The notes: generated by a model from the letters alone, not told the origin. A stretch of DNA of 47,004 nt from an uncultured Pelagibacteraceae bacterium (GCA_902557585.1 CACEBA010000001.1:1-47004); one strand, 5' to 3'; positions 35,472-44,824 are shown, numbered from the stretch's first letter. Program-made: numbers and translations.

Positions 35472-35480
35472 ATATATTAT

Positions 35481-35486
35481 AAGGAG
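35481..35486 (+). promoter_or_regulatory. Strong ribosome binding site for aldehyde dehydrogenase
   Basis: AAGGAG with eight bases to the ATG at 35495. One of the few strong Shine-Dalgarno sites in the window. Confidence 0.7.
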
Positions 35487-35494
35487 ATAAGATT

Positions 35495-36928
35495 ATGTTA
35501 GACAAAAGAAAATTTTATATAGATGGAAAATGGGTTTCTCCAAGTAAACCAAATGATCTTGAGGTAATTAATCCATCTACAGAAGAAGCTTTTGCAACTA
35601 TATCGCTTGGTTCAAAAGAGGATACAAACTCAGCAGTTAGTGCTGCTAAAAAAGCACTAGTCACATGGAGTGAAAGCTCTAAGGAAGAAAGAATTAATCT
35701 TCTAGAAAAATTATTAGATATTTATAAAAAAAGATATTCTGAGATGACAGAAGCCATATCTATGGAAATGGGAGCTCCAATGGATTGGTCAAATGATGCT
35801 CAAACTTCAAGTGGTCAATCGCACCTAGAAGATTTCATATTCAGATTAAAAGAATTTAAATTTGACGAACAATTCAGTCCAGAATCAAACAATCGAATTT
35901 GTTACGAGCCTATAGGAGTATGTGGTTTAATTACACCATGGAACTGGCCAATCAATCAAATAGCATTAAAAGTTGTTCCTGCATTCGCAACTGGATGCAC
36001 AATGATACATAAACCATCAGAAATTGCACCTATGTCAGCCATGTTGTTTGCTGAAATGATTGATGAAGCGGGCTTTCCAGCAGGTGTTTTTAACCTAGTT
36101 AACGGAGATGGTGTTGGTGTCGGTACAGATATTTCAACTCATCCTGATATTGATTTAGTATCATTTACAGGTTCGACACGTGCCGGAAAATTGATTTTAA
36201 AAAATGGAGCAGACACAATCAAAAGAGTTTGTCTTGAGTTAGGTGGTAAAGGTGGAAATATTGTTTTTGCAGATTCCCACCCTAATGCAGTACGTGATGG
36301 TATTAGAAATGTAATGAGTAATTCAGGCCAATCTTGTGATGCACCAACAAGAATGCTTGTTGAAAAATCAATTTATGAAAGAGCTGTAAAAGAAGCTGCT
36401 GAAGAAGCTAATTTGATAAAAGTTGATCACGCTTCTAAAAAAGGAGATCACATTGGTCCAGTTGTTTCAAAAGTTCAATACGATAAGATCATTAGCTTAA
36501 TACAAAGTGGTATTGATGAAGGTGCTACTTTAGCTGCCGGTGGTCCTGAGCTACCTAACGGTATGAATAAAGGTTACTTTATTAAACCAACTATTTTTAC
36601 AGATGTGACTAATGATATGAGAGTAGCTAAAGAAGAAATATTTGGCCCTGTTCTCTCAATTATTCCATTTGAAACTGAAGAAGAAGCTATCAAAATTGTA
36701 AATGAGACAGAGTATGGTCTTGGAAACTATTTGCAAACTGAAGACAAAGAAAAAGCAAAAAGAGTTTCAAAAAAACTTAAAGCAGGAACAATTTATGTTA
36801 ACGGTAATGGCGCTGACCCAGGTGCTCCTTTCGGTGGCTATAAACAATCAGGTAATGGACGTGAAGGTGGAACATGGGGATTGCATGAATTCTTAGAAGT
36901 AAAAACAATTACACACTGGCCAAAATAG
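35495..36928 (+). CDS. NAD(P)-dependent aldehyde dehydrogenase
   Basis: Oxidises an aldehyde to its acid. The 477-residue protein has the family's landmarks: TPWNWPIN with the oxyanion Asn (about 146-153), FTGSTRAG (cofactor loop, about 226-233), LELGGKGGNIVF with the general-base Glu (about 248), catalytic Cys in NSGQSCDAPT (about 283), and EEIFGPVLSIIPF (about 378-390). GKGG replaces the common GKSP. Substrate cannot be told; a short-chain or betaine-like aldehyde is possible. It follows the CoA-transferase by 23 bases, with its own strong ribosome site. Confidence 0.93.
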   Translation: MLDKRKFYIDGKWVSPSKPNDLEVINPSTEEAFATISLGSKEDTNSAVSAAKKALVTWSESSKEERINLLEKLLDIYKKRYSEMTEAISMEMGAPMDWSNDAQTSSGQSHLEDFIFRLKEFKFDEQFSPESNNRICYEPIGVCGLITPWNWPINQIALKVVPAFATGCTMIHKPSEIAPMSAMLFAEMIDEAGFPAGVFNLVNGDGVGVGTDISTHPDIDLVSFTGSTRAGKLILKNGADTIKRVCLELGGKGGNIVFADSHPNAVRDGIRNVMSNSGQSCDAPTRMLVEKSIYERAVKEAAEEANLIKVDHASKKGDHIGPVVSKVQYDKIISLIQSGIDEGATLAAGGPELPNGMNKGYFIKPTIFTDVTNDMRVAKEEIFGPVLSIIPFETEEEAIKIVNETEYGLGNYLQTEDKEKAKRVSKKLKAGTIYVNGNGADPGAPFGGYKQSGNGREGGTWGLHEFLEVKTITHWPK

Positions 36929-36929
36929 T

Positions 36930-37313
36930 ATGATCGGTTACGTCATGGTTGGAACTAACGACTTGGATCGCTCAATAAAATTTTATGATGAATTGTTTAA
37001 AATTTTAGATTTAGAAAGAATTGAAACTGATAATGTTTGTGCAGGCTATTCTCAAAAAGGTGGTGATGGAAAAGTTGAGTTTTATGTTACAAAACCTGTA
37101 AATAAAAAAGAAGCAACTATAGGAAATGGTTCTCAAGTTTCATTTATAACAAGTTCAAGAAGTATTGTAGACAAATTTCATGAACTTGGTTTGCAACTTG
37201 GTGGAACAAGTGAAGGTTCAGGTGGTGAAAGACCTGAAGGTTCTGGGGTTTATTATTCTTATATTCGTGATCTAGACGGAAATAAAATCTGTGCGTTTAC
37301 AAATAACAAATAG
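36930..37313 (+). CDS. VOC superfamily (glyoxalase/dioxygenase-like) protein
   Basis: A single-domain protein of 127 residues with the paired beta-alpha-beta-beta-beta modules of the vicinal-oxygen-chelate fold. The N-terminal module shows YVMVGTNDLDRSIKFYDELF (in parts) and the C-terminal one ends GVYYSYIRDLDGNKICAF, where Asp/Glu and a Tyr-rich strand are typical. Members act as glyoxalases, isomerases or metal-free binding proteins. Its one-base gap from the aldehyde dehydrogenase suggests a role with aldehyde or 2-oxo by-products. Confidence 0.82.
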   Translation: MIGYVMVGTNDLDRSIKFYDELFKILDLERIETDNVCAGYSQKGGDGKVEFYVTKPVNKKEATIGNGSQVSFITSSRSIVDKFHELGLQLGGTSEGSGGERPEGSGVYYSYIRDLDGNKICAFTNNK

Positions 37314-37316
37314 GTA

Positions 37317-38234
37317 ATGTCTTACCAATTCATAAAAGAAAAATTAGATAAGAATAGTATCGTAATACTTGATGGTGGCAATGGCGGTGAATTAGAGCAA
37401 ATTGGGGCTAAGATGGATAAAGATTTGTGGGCTGGAAAAAGTGCTATAGATGATCCAGATAAACTTTTTCAGGTTCACGAAAATTACATTAAATCTGGAG
37501 CAGATGTAATTACATCAAACACTTATGCTATCACACCTATATCCATGAAAGAATATGGATATGAGGAATTTATAAAAGTATGGAATAAAAAAACTGTTGA
37601 TATAGCACTTAAAGCTGCGGCATCGACAGACAAAGAAATTGCAGTTGCAGGATCTGTATCTACATCTGGAAGTTGGGATAAGTTAGCTAAAGAGGAAATA
37701 AAACCTGGATTTACCGATCAGTTAAACATTTTATCAGATGCAGGTGTTGATTTGATTATTTTAGAAGCAATGACTTCTAAAGATGAAACAGTTGAGACTA
37801 TGATCGAATGCTCTTCTAAAATTAATTTACCAATATGGCTTTCAATATCTTGTGCAATGAATAATGAAGATAGAAAGTTAATGCATGGCTATCAAGAAAG
37901 TGTGACAAATTCCAAAGCTAAGTTTTATGATTATTTGGAAAACTCTTTAACAAAATTTAGTCAACTTCATAAAGGGCCAATTTTAGTTGCTCACTCTGAT
38001 ATAAAGGTAACTAAAGAAGCAATTAAAATTTTAAAAAGAATTCATAAAGGAACGGTTGGTGCTTATCCCAATGATGGTTATTTCGAAAAACCAAATTGGA
38101 AATTAGTTGATAATATTTCACCATCTAACTATCTTGAGGAAGCAAAATCATGGGTGGCAAATGGTGCTCAAATTATTGGTGGATGTTGTGGTGTTGGGCC
38201 AGATAAAATTAAAGCTATATCAGTTTTAAAATAA
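37317..38234 (+). CDS. Homocysteine S-methyltransferase-like protein
   Basis: A 305-residue TIM barrel of the BHMT/MmuM family, which moves a methyl group from betaine, S-methylmethionine or a similar donor to homocysteine. It has ILDGGNGGELEQIG (about 17-30), TSNTYAITP, LILEAMTSKDE and the C-terminal zinc motif GGCCG (288-292). The first zinc Cys of the family, normally in an NC(T/S) turn, is replaced by Ser227 within VAHSD. Metal binding or reaction may therefore differ. The gene follows the VOC gene by three bases. Confidence 0.82.
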   Translation: MSYQFIKEKLDKNSIVILDGGNGGELEQIGAKMDKDLWAGKSAIDDPDKLFQVHENYIKSGADVITSNTYAITPISMKEYGYEEFIKVWNKKTVDIALKAAASTDKEIAVAGSVSTSGSWDKLAKEEIKPGFTDQLNILSDAGVDLIILEAMTSKDETVETMIECSSKINLPIWLSISCAMNNEDRKLMHGYQESVTNSKAKFYDYLENSLTKFSQLHKGPILVAHSDIKVTKEAIKILKRIHKGTVGAYPNDGYFEKPNWKLVDNISPSNYLEEAKSWVANGAQIIGGCCGVGPDKIKAISVLK

Positions 38235-38253
38235 TTTATGTATTTTAAATTTA

Positions 38254-39417
38254 ATGGATAAAAAAAAAATTAATAGTGAACCAAACCCCTCTCTCAAAAT
38301 TATAAGAGATAATAAACCAAAATGGTATCTACCTGAGACAAGGAGAGAAGGATACAGAAATTTACATAAAATAAATAGGTATGGTTTGTTATTTAGATCT
38401 GATCAAGTTTTAACTTTAAATAAAAAATATAACTCAGAAATCGAAAAAATAACATCTGTTCAAAAAATGATAAATCATAAATACTTCTGCTCATTATTAG
38501 TTGGTAAAGATCAAGATATTCTTTATGAGAAATACGCAGATGATTTTAGTGAATATACTCCTCAAACTATTATGTCTATTACTAAAATGTTTGTAAATTT
38601 ATTTATAGGAGAACTTGTCGAAAAAAATATAATTGATTTAAACAAAACTGTTTCAGAATATTTACCAAATATTAATTCTGGATATGCTTCAGCAAAAATT
38701 CAGGATGTATTAGATATGAATATACAAAACTCTTATAGTGAAGATTATACTGATCCTTATACATCATCTTTTTTACATGAGCCTGTTTGTGGATGGAGAC
38801 TTCCTAACGACTCAAATTATAAAATTGTTCAAGAAGAGTTTATAAATTCAATTGAGTCTATTAAGGGAGAAACATTGGAAAATAAGAGTGACTTGTCTCA
38901 CTATAAGTCAGCAAATACAGATGTCTTAGGTGTTGTAATTGAGAAAGTTAGTGGAAAGAAATTAAAAGACTGGTTATTAGAAGCCGTTGAAGCTGCGGGC
39001 TTTGAAGATGCCATGTATATGGCAACTGATAGAGACAGTATGCCGTGGATTTCGGGTGGTGGATGCCTGATTTCAAGAGATTTTTTAAGGTATGGACTTT
39101 TATTCTCAAGGAGGGGCCATGGTGTAGAAAATAGAAAAGTTGGTTCAGAAAAATTTTTAAGTCAAACCCTTGCAAATAAGGGTACTAAATATATGGAGTT
39201 ATCTCCTAATAAATACTTATACTATTCTAATTCATCTATGAAATGTGGTGATTGGATTGGTCATTCTGGTCTTGGTGGTCAATTTTTAGCAATAAATTTA
39301 AAGAATGGAATTGTTGCATCATACTTCTCTGTCATTGACACAGATTCTGGCACTGATGAAAGTTATAAACGAGATATGATCAATATGTTAGATGAAATTG
39401 TTAACAAAAATTTCTAG
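38254..39417 (+). CDS. Beta-lactamase-fold serine hydrolase (class C/NylB-like)
   Basis: The 387-residue protein has the serine-hydrolase signatures of the AmpC/DD-peptidase fold: SITK (SxxK, about 110-113), YKSAN (YxN-like, about 214-218) and GHSG (HxG/KTG-like, about 337-340). There is no signal peptide or membrane anchor, so it should be cytoplasmic and is not a cell-wall or antibiotic enzyme. Esterases, amide hydrolases and 6-aminohexanoate-dimer hydrolase (NylB) share this plan. It ends the forward operon and converges on the CitE-like gene three bases away. Confidence 0.85.
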   Translation: MDKKKINSEPNPSLKIIRDNKPKWYLPETRREGYRNLHKINRYGLLFRSDQVLTLNKKYNSEIEKITSVQKMINHKYFCSLLVGKDQDILYEKYADDFSEYTPQTIMSITKMFVNLFIGELVEKNIIDLNKTVSEYLPNINSGYASAKIQDVLDMNIQNSYSEDYTDPYTSSFLHEPVCGWRLPNDSNYKIVQEEFINSIESIKGETLENKSDLSHYKSANTDVLGVVIEKVSGKKLKDWLLEAVEAAGFEDAMYMATDRDSMPWISGGGCLISRDFLRYGLLFSRRGHGVENRKVGSEKFLSQTLANKGTKYMELSPNKYLYYSNSSMKCGDWIGHSGLGGQFLAINLKNGIVASYFSVIDTDSGTDESYKRDMINMLDEIVNKNF

Positions 39418-39420
39418 AAA

Positions 39421-40281
39421 TTAACTTTGATTAATTTTATCTGCTATTAAAATTTTTCTCTGCATTTCTCGAAGAACAGGTTTTTCAATAAGTTTACCAT
39501 CAATTACTACTAATCCTGTATCCGATTCATTGAATTGGTCTACAATTTTTTTGGCTTTGATAATTTCCTCTTTAGAAGGCGTAAAAATTTCATTTAGCAT
39601 GTTTATTTGTTTTGGGTGAATAGAACCTTTTCCTGTAAATCCTAAATCTCTTACAAGCTCTGCTTCTTTTTTCATTCCATCCATATCCTCTAGATCCAAA
39701 TAAGGTACGTCTATAACATCTACTCCAACACTTGCACCTGCATGTACTAATCTAGATCTTGCGTATATCAAATTTTTATATTCATTTGGAACTCTAAGCT
39801 CTGCAGCCATATCTACGCCTCCAAAATATAGTGCAACTATTCTTTTGCTTGCATGAGCAATGTCATAAATACTTTCAAGTGCTTCATTAGTCTCCATTAT
39901 AACATGAAGATCGGTGTCTAAACCACAATCAGTCAACATATCATCAATAAAAGTGATTTCATCAGGTGTTTTAACTTTAGGTAACATTATTGCCTTAACA
40001 TTTGTTTTGCTTGAAACAACAGCTTCAAGATCCATAAGACCAAATTTTGTTCGTTGACAATTTACTCTAACAACTAACTCAACACCACTTTTAACTTCAA
40101 GAGTCTCAAGTGCTTTAAATGTGTTTTTTCTTGCTTCATCTTTATCTTTAATTGCTATTCCATCTTCTAGTTCAATACAAACCATATCTGCACCTGACGA
40201 GATAGCTTTTGGAAACATTTCTGGTTTAAGACCTGGAGTAAATATAAAACTACGTCTTACGCTTATTTTATGTGAATTCAT
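39421..40281 (-). CDS. CitE-like CoA-ester lyase (HpcH/HpaI family)
   Basis: A 286-residue TIM-barrel lyase. RSFIFTPGLKPEMFPKA (about 10-26), DMVCIELEDGIA, VRVNCQRT, IMETNEAL (metal-binding Glu) and LYFGGVDMAAEL (metal-binding Asp, about 166-177) match stand-alone CitE/Mcl/Ccl proteins. These cleave malyl-, citramalyl- or similar beta-hydroxyacyl-CoA to acetyl-CoA plus a 2-oxo acid, or the reverse. Next to a CoA-transferase this suggests splitting of an imported, CoA-loaded acid. It sits 53 bases after the EamA gene of the reverse operon, so it may have its own promoter. Confidence 0.87.
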   Translation of the reverse strand: MNSHKISVRRSFIFTPGLKPEMFPKAISSGADMVCIELEDGIAIKDKDEARKNTFKALETLEVKSGVELVVRVNCQRTKFGLMDLEAVVSSKTNVKAIMLPKVKTPDEITFIDDMLTDCGLDTDLHVIMETNEALESIYDIAHASKRIVALYFGGVDMAAELRVPNEYKNLIYARSRLVHAGASVGVDVIDVPYLDLEDMDGMKKEAELVRDLGFTGKGSIHPKQINMLNEIFTPSKEEIIKAKKIVDQFNESDTGLVVIDGKLIEKPVLREMQRKILIADKINQS

Positions 40282-40334
40282 TTAATTACTATATCTCATT
40301 ATTTAAAATGTTATAAATTTTTTTTAACTCGATA

Positions 40335-41231
40335 TTATTTACTGACATCTTCTTTTGGAGATAAGACTACAGCCACTATTCCACCAATAACTATTAGTGA
40401 GCACCCGGTAATCTGACGCCATCCAAATGGTTCATCAGTAAGAATACTTGAGCTTATTGCACCAACTATTATTTCTGACAAAAATAGAATTGAACATATT
40501 CCAGCTCCTATTTGAGTTGGGGCCCAAAGAATTACAATACCGGTTGGTATAAAATAAAAAACTGAAATTAAAATAAGGAATGTTGTCATTGAAACAAATG
40601 CTTCAGTGGATGGCATTGGTCCAAGAAAGTCGACAAGTAAAAAACCAGCTCCTATATTAAATAATGTGCCATAAAAGAAAAAACCAAAAATTATTGGAAA
40701 TACTCCATCAGTTTTAATAACTTCAAGTCTAATCATTCCTCCTGCAAACATAATTCCACCTATAAGTGCTAACCAGTCTCCAGCATTTTCTGGTAAAGGA
40801 ATATTACCACCTTGACCAAAAACTACCCATAATCCACCAAGTGCTAAACCTAAACTGACAACTCTTTGCCAACCATGTTTTTTCTTTAAAAAAATAATTT
40901 CGAAAATAGTTGTCCAAACAGGTGTCATATAAAACATAATTAAAGCTCTTACTACGTCAGTTAAAAGAAAGCTTAATGCATAGCATATAAAACCTCCTCC
41001 TATTAAAATTCCCATTGCAGGGAGCTCTAATCCGGTACCTTTTTTTTTACTCATTCTCCAAAGAGCAATAGGCATTAATATTAGAGTTCCAATTATCATC
41101 TGGGAAATTGTACCCCAGCCACCAGTTAAACCACCTTCCTCAAGAATTCTTTGTGGCAACCAGTATATCCCCCAAGCACCAGCGGATATCGCAAGAGCAA
41201 TTGAAATTTTATAATGGTGAGGGTGTCTCAT
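40335..41231 (-). CDS. EamA/DMT-family transporter
   Basis: Membrane protein of 298 residues with about ten helices in two EamA repeats. The second half carries GIVILWAPTQIGAGICSILFLSEI (in parts) and ends with TDEPFGWRQITGCSLIVIGG (in parts), typical of DMT-family metabolite exporters. The cargo is not predictable. It begins five bases after the amidase gene and belongs to the reverse operon that starts with the iron-type alcohol dehydrogenase. Confidence 0.87.
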   Translation of the reverse strand: MRHPHHYKISIALAISAGAWGIYWLPQRILEEGGLTGGWGTISQMIIGTLILMPIALWRMSKKKGTGLELPAMGILIGGGFICYALSFLLTDVVRALIMFYMTPVWTTIFEIIFLKKKHGWQRVVSLGLALGGLWVVFGQGGNIPLPENAGDWLALIGGIMFAGGMIRLEVIKTDGVFPIIFGFFFYGTLFNIGAGFLLVDFLGPMPSTEAFVSMTTFLILISVFYFIPTGIVILWAPTQIGAGICSILFLSEIIVGAISSSILTDEPFGWRQITGCSLIVIGGIVAVVLSPKEDVSK

Positions 41232-41236
41232 ATTAA

Positions 41237-42652
41237 TTAATCTAATTTAGGTTTAATTTTACTAAAATTGAAAATATCTTCATATTTACTTGCAAAAGAA
41301 AATAATTTCAAATCATCTTTATTTTTTCCAATAATTTGCATGCCCATCGGCATACCATCCTTATTAAAACCAGCTGGGATTGTAATTGTAGGTAATTCTA
41401 AAAGACTAGATAGTATAAAAACTTCTAACCAACGATGATATGTATCTAATTCTTTATCATTAATATATTTTGGAAATTGTAAGTTCTTATCAAAAGGATA
41501 AATTTGAGCTGATGGTAATACTAAAAAATCAAAATTTTCAAAAATTAAATTTATTTGATTTAAACATTGTTGTTTTTGATCTAGGGCCAGTTTTAAATCT
41601 TGTAGTTTAATTTCTTTGCCTTTGTTATACTCCCAAATTGCTTGATATGTCATTGAATTTATATCTAAGATATTCATAGATAAAGTATCTTCGTAAATAC
41701 TTTTAGCTCTTAACGTTGTCCAACTATTCCACAAAACATCAGTATTTATTTTTGATTTAAGATATTCTACTTTTAGGTTTATTTTTTCTAAATCTTTTAA
41801 TTTATTTTCACAAACTTCTAATATATTTTTTTCTATAACGTAACTCTCGTTCATGTCAGAAATCCATCCAATTTTAAAAGATGAAAACTCTTTTTCATTT
41901 ATATTTTGACTTTTAAACGAACTATCTAAATCAAATGAAAATTTGTCTGCTGAATTGCTTCCCACAATTACATCTAATAAAATCGACATATCTTTTGGAT
42001 TTCTAGCAAAACATCCTGGTGTTGTAAGTATTGGTAAATCTAAATTTTGTCCTGAACGATCTACTGAGATTAAACCTGGTGTAGGTCTATAACCATAAAT
42101 ATTTGCATAAGCTGCAGGTCCACGACAGGATCCCATTTGATCTGTGCCATCAGCAAAAGGTAACAACCCAGTAGCAACAGCTGAACTTGCGCCTCCACTT
42201 GAACCTGCTGCAGATTTTGATAGATCGTAAGCGTTTGAAGTTGGTCCAAAAAGTCTATTAATAGTATGTCCGCCTACACCAAGTTCGGCAGTGTTCGTTT
42301 TTCCAATAATGATTGCTCCTTTGTCAATTAATCGATTTACAAATAATGAATTTTTTTTAGGTTGGTTATTTTTTGAGCCTGGAAAGCCATATGTGGTTTT
42401 AAAACCCTCGACATCTGTCAGGTCTTTAATTGCTAAAGGCAATCCATTTAAAGGTTTATCCAATTCCTTAGCATTATCCTTTTTGATTGCCTCTTTTATT
42501 ATTGATTCTCTATCTTTTTGAAGAACAATTGCATTTAAATCAGGATTAATTTTTTCAATTCTATTGAGATAATATTCAATGACTTCTTTAATTGAGATTT
42601 GTCGACTTTTAATGTTGTTTTGTATTTCTTCAACTGATTGATTTTCAATCAT
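41237..42652 (-). CDS. Amidase signature family hydrolase
   Basis: This 471-residue enzyme has the Lys of the Ser-cisSer-Lys triad in PLAIKDLTDVEG (about 68-79) and the cis-Ser loop in AAGSSGGASSAVA (about 147-159). The usual GTDGGGSIR(x)PA nucleophile loop reads GTDQMGSCRGPAA (about 168-180). The serine is kept but the neighbours differ. GatA, which is longer in its conserved parts, is an unlikely identity. It probably hydrolyses a small amide, linked to the catabolic cluster by a six-base gap from the alcohol dehydrogenase gene. Confidence 0.85.
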   Translation of the reverse strand: MIENQSVEEIQNNIKSRQISIKEVIEYYLNRIEKINPDLNAIVLQKDRESIIKEAIKKDNAKELDKPLNGLPLAIKDLTDVEGFKTTYGFPGSKNNQPKKNSLFVNRLIDKGAIIIGKTNTAELGVGGHTINRLFGPTSNAYDLSKSAAGSSGGASSAVATGLLPFADGTDQMGSCRGPAAYANIYGYRPTPGLISVDRSGQNLDLPILTTPGCFARNPKDMSILLDVIVGSNSADKFSFDLDSSFKSQNINEKEFSSFKIGWISDMNESYVIEKNILEVCENKLKDLEKINLKVEYLKSKINTDVLWNSWTTLRAKSIYEDTLSMNILDINSMTYQAIWEYNKGKEIKLQDLKLALDQKQQCLNQINLIFENFDFLVLPSAQIYPFDKNLQFPKYINDKELDTYHRWLEVFILSSLLELPTITIPAGFNKDGMPMGMQIIGKNKDDLKLFSFASKYEDIFNFSKIKPKLD

Positions 42653-42658
42653 AAAAGC

Positions 42659-43849
42659 TTATCTAGCTTTTTTAATACTTTGCAAAACCATTTCTTTCAT
42701 ATCAGCTAGTGAAGCTACTTTTGGATTAGTTGCATAAGCTTGATCTTTCATTGCTTTTTCAGCAATTCTTCCAGCACAATCCTCTGGAACATTAATTTCA
42801 CCTAAACTATTTGGAATTTTAATTCTGTCTAAAAGATTTTCTAAATTTTTTATAAATGCATCTACCGAGTGATCTTTATATTGCATTGCTTCCGACATTC
42901 TTTGAACTTTTTCTTCCATTCCAGGCAAATTATATTTCATGACTACTGGTAAAACTATTGCGTTAGTTAATCCATGATGAGTATTATATTCTGCTCCTAC
43001 CATATGTGAAATAGAATGAACATTTCCTAACCCTTTCAAAAACGATATTCCTGCTAAACAAGAACCTACATGCATACCACCTCTTGCTAATATATTATCA
43101 GGTTCCTCAACTGCTTTAATTAATGATTTTGAAATTAAGGAAAGTCCCTCTAATGCAGCCCCATCGCACATTGGATTAAATCCAGGAACACAATATCCCT
43201 CAATAGCATGTATCAAAGCATCAGCGCCTGTCCATGCAGTTAAATTAGATGGCAATCCTATAGTTAACTCAGGATCAATTAATGCTAATGACGGTCTTAC
43301 ATCTGGGTGCCACATGCAAAATTTCATTCCCTCCTTTAAGTATGTAACCATAGCTGTAATTTCCGTTTCAGCTCCTGTGCCTGCAGTGGTGGGAATGGTT
43401 ATAATTTTTGGAAAAGGATTATCTTTACTTATTTTTGGAGGCGTAAGTTCAAATTCAAAATCTCTTAATGGTACATCGTTATTTGCTGTAAGACATATTA
43501 ATTTACCACCATCCATTGCGCTTCCACCACCAATGGCAATTATGGCATCGTGATTTCCGTCATTGTATTTTTTGCAGCCGACAGATACTTCATCTTCACG
43601 AGGGTTTGGAGAGATGTCAAAAAATAAATCAGATTTTACATTTGAGCTAGCTAAATAACTTTGCAAATTTTTGATAAATGGTAATTTTGGACTTCCTTTA
43701 TCAGTAACTATTAATGGGTTCTTGATATGCAAATTATTACAAATTGAACCTATTTCTTTTAGACGTCCTGGACCATATGCAATGTTGGTCGGGAATGTCC
43801 AATCTTGATTAGACAAGATATCAGATTCATTTAGTTTAAAGTTACTCAT
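42659..43849 (-). CDS. Iron-containing (type III) alcohol dehydrogenase
   Basis: NAD(P)-dependent alcohol dehydrogenase of 396 residues. The cofactor loop is IAIGGGSAMDGGK (about 101-113) and TTAGTGAETE follows. The metal ligands are the Asp and His of GADALIHAIEGY (about 204-215) and the two His sets in NVHSISHMVGAEYNTHHG. DddB, a 3-hydroxypropionate dehydrogenase, belongs to this family, as do many others, so substrate is open. First gene of the reverse operon; it is divergent from an EamA gene with 42 bases between. A TATAAT on the reverse strand (43890-43885) could be its -10. Confidence 0.92.
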   Translation of the reverse strand: MSNFKLNESDILSNQDWTFPTNIAYGPGRLKEIGSICNNLHIKNPLIVTDKGSPKLPFIKNLQSYLASSNVKSDLFFDISPNPREDEVSVGCKKYNDGNHDAIIAIGGGSAMDGGKLICLTANNDVPLRDFEFELTPPKISKDNPFPKIITIPTTAGTGAETEITAMVTYLKEGMKFCMWHPDVRPSLALIDPELTIGLPSNLTAWTGADALIHAIEGYCVPGFNPMCDGAALEGLSLISKSLIKAVEEPDNILARGGMHVGSCLAGISFLKGLGNVHSISHMVGAEYNTHHGLTNAIVLPVVMKYNLPGMEEKVQRMSEAMQYKDHSVDAFIKNLENLLDRIKIPNSLGEINVPEDCAGRIAEKAMKDQAYATNPKVASLADMKEMVLQSIKKAR

Positions 43850-43891
43850 TTTATTTGTAAAGTTTATACAATTTTTAAAAAAAAATTATAC

Positions 43892-44824
43892 ATGAAAATT
43901 TCATCAGAAAAAATTGATATTAAAAAAACTTATCTTGCAGTGACCACTATGCTGATGGCAATTCTATGTGTTGATTTATATATGGTGGTAATAAAGTTCC
44001 TTGGTAATGAATACTCTGTAATTCAGCTAGCGGTGTTTAGAAATATTGCAGGTGTTATACCTTTAATTTTATTGATTTTATTAACGAAAGAGTATTTTAC
44101 GATCTTTAAAAATCTTAATAAAACCTTCATCACACTTAGTTTTTTTAGAGGTTTGGGATTTTTAGCAATGAATATTTTTATATTTATCTCTGTGATAAAT
44201 CTTGAATTTGCAACTGCGATGACGCTAACTTTTTCATCTCCTTTTTTTATAGTTATTTTTTCAATATTTTTTTTAAAAGATAAAATCGGAATTTATAGAT
44301 GGTCAGCAATTTTTATAGGTTTTTTGGGTGTGGTGCTAATTATGAAACCTACCAGCGAGATATTCAACTTCTATTCAATCTTTCCTATTTTAACTGCTAT
44401 CGCATGGGCTATGACAGTTATAATTTTAAAATTTATTCCTGAGGGTCACTCAACTGCAAAGATACAACTATTCACTCTAATTTTTAACGTTATAGGTGGT
44501 GTAATTTTATACTTCATTACAAGTGGACATGTTGAGATAAAAAGTATTGAAGATTTCTTTTTAATGACTTTGACGGGTATATTGGGCGGAACTGCTGCAA
44601 TTTTATTTATTTATTCATATAGATTAATCTCAGCGAGTAAAATGGCTTCATTTGAATATTTAGGTATACCCTCTTCTTTTGTTCTTGGATGGATTTTTTT
44701 TAAAGAAGCCCCATGGGAACAACTTTTTCCAGGTGTACTAGCAATAGTTTTGGCAGGTATGATAATTATATGGAGAGATAAAGTTAAACAAAAAAGTATT
44801 AAAGGTAATAATCAGTTTAACTAG
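43892..44824 (+). CDS. EamA/DMT-family transporter
   Basis: A 310-residue membrane protein with about ten hydrophobic helices in two EamA repeats (about 18-150 and 165-295). It has FRNIAGVIPL, FSSPFFIVIFSIFFLKDKIG (in parts), LGVVLIMKP at the end of the first repeat and FEYLGIPSSFVLGWIFFKE in the second. It is not close to the other EamA protein of the window by eye, so this is not a recent duplication. Cargo unknown. It converges on proV with an overlap of eight bases. Confidence 0.87.
   Translation: MKISSEKIDIKKTYLAVTTMLMAILCVDLYMVVIKFLGNEYSVIQLAVFRNIAGVIPLILLILLTKEYFTIFKNLNKTFITLSFFRGLGFLAMNIFIFISVINLEFATAMTLTFSSPFFIVIFSIFFLKDKIGIYRWSAIFIGFLGVVLIMKPTSEIFNFYSIFPILTAIAWAMTVIILKFIPEGHSTAKIQLFTLIFNVIGGVILYFITSGHVEIKSIEDFFLMTLTGILGGTAAILFIYSYRLISASKMASFEYLGIPSSFVLGWIFFKEAPWEQLFPGVLAIVLAGMIIIWRDKVKQKSIKGNNQFN

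Noticed and set aside
40335..44824. The two EamA transporters as a recent gene duplication
   Set aside because: By eye the sequences share only family-level features, and they lie in separate, oppositely oriented units.
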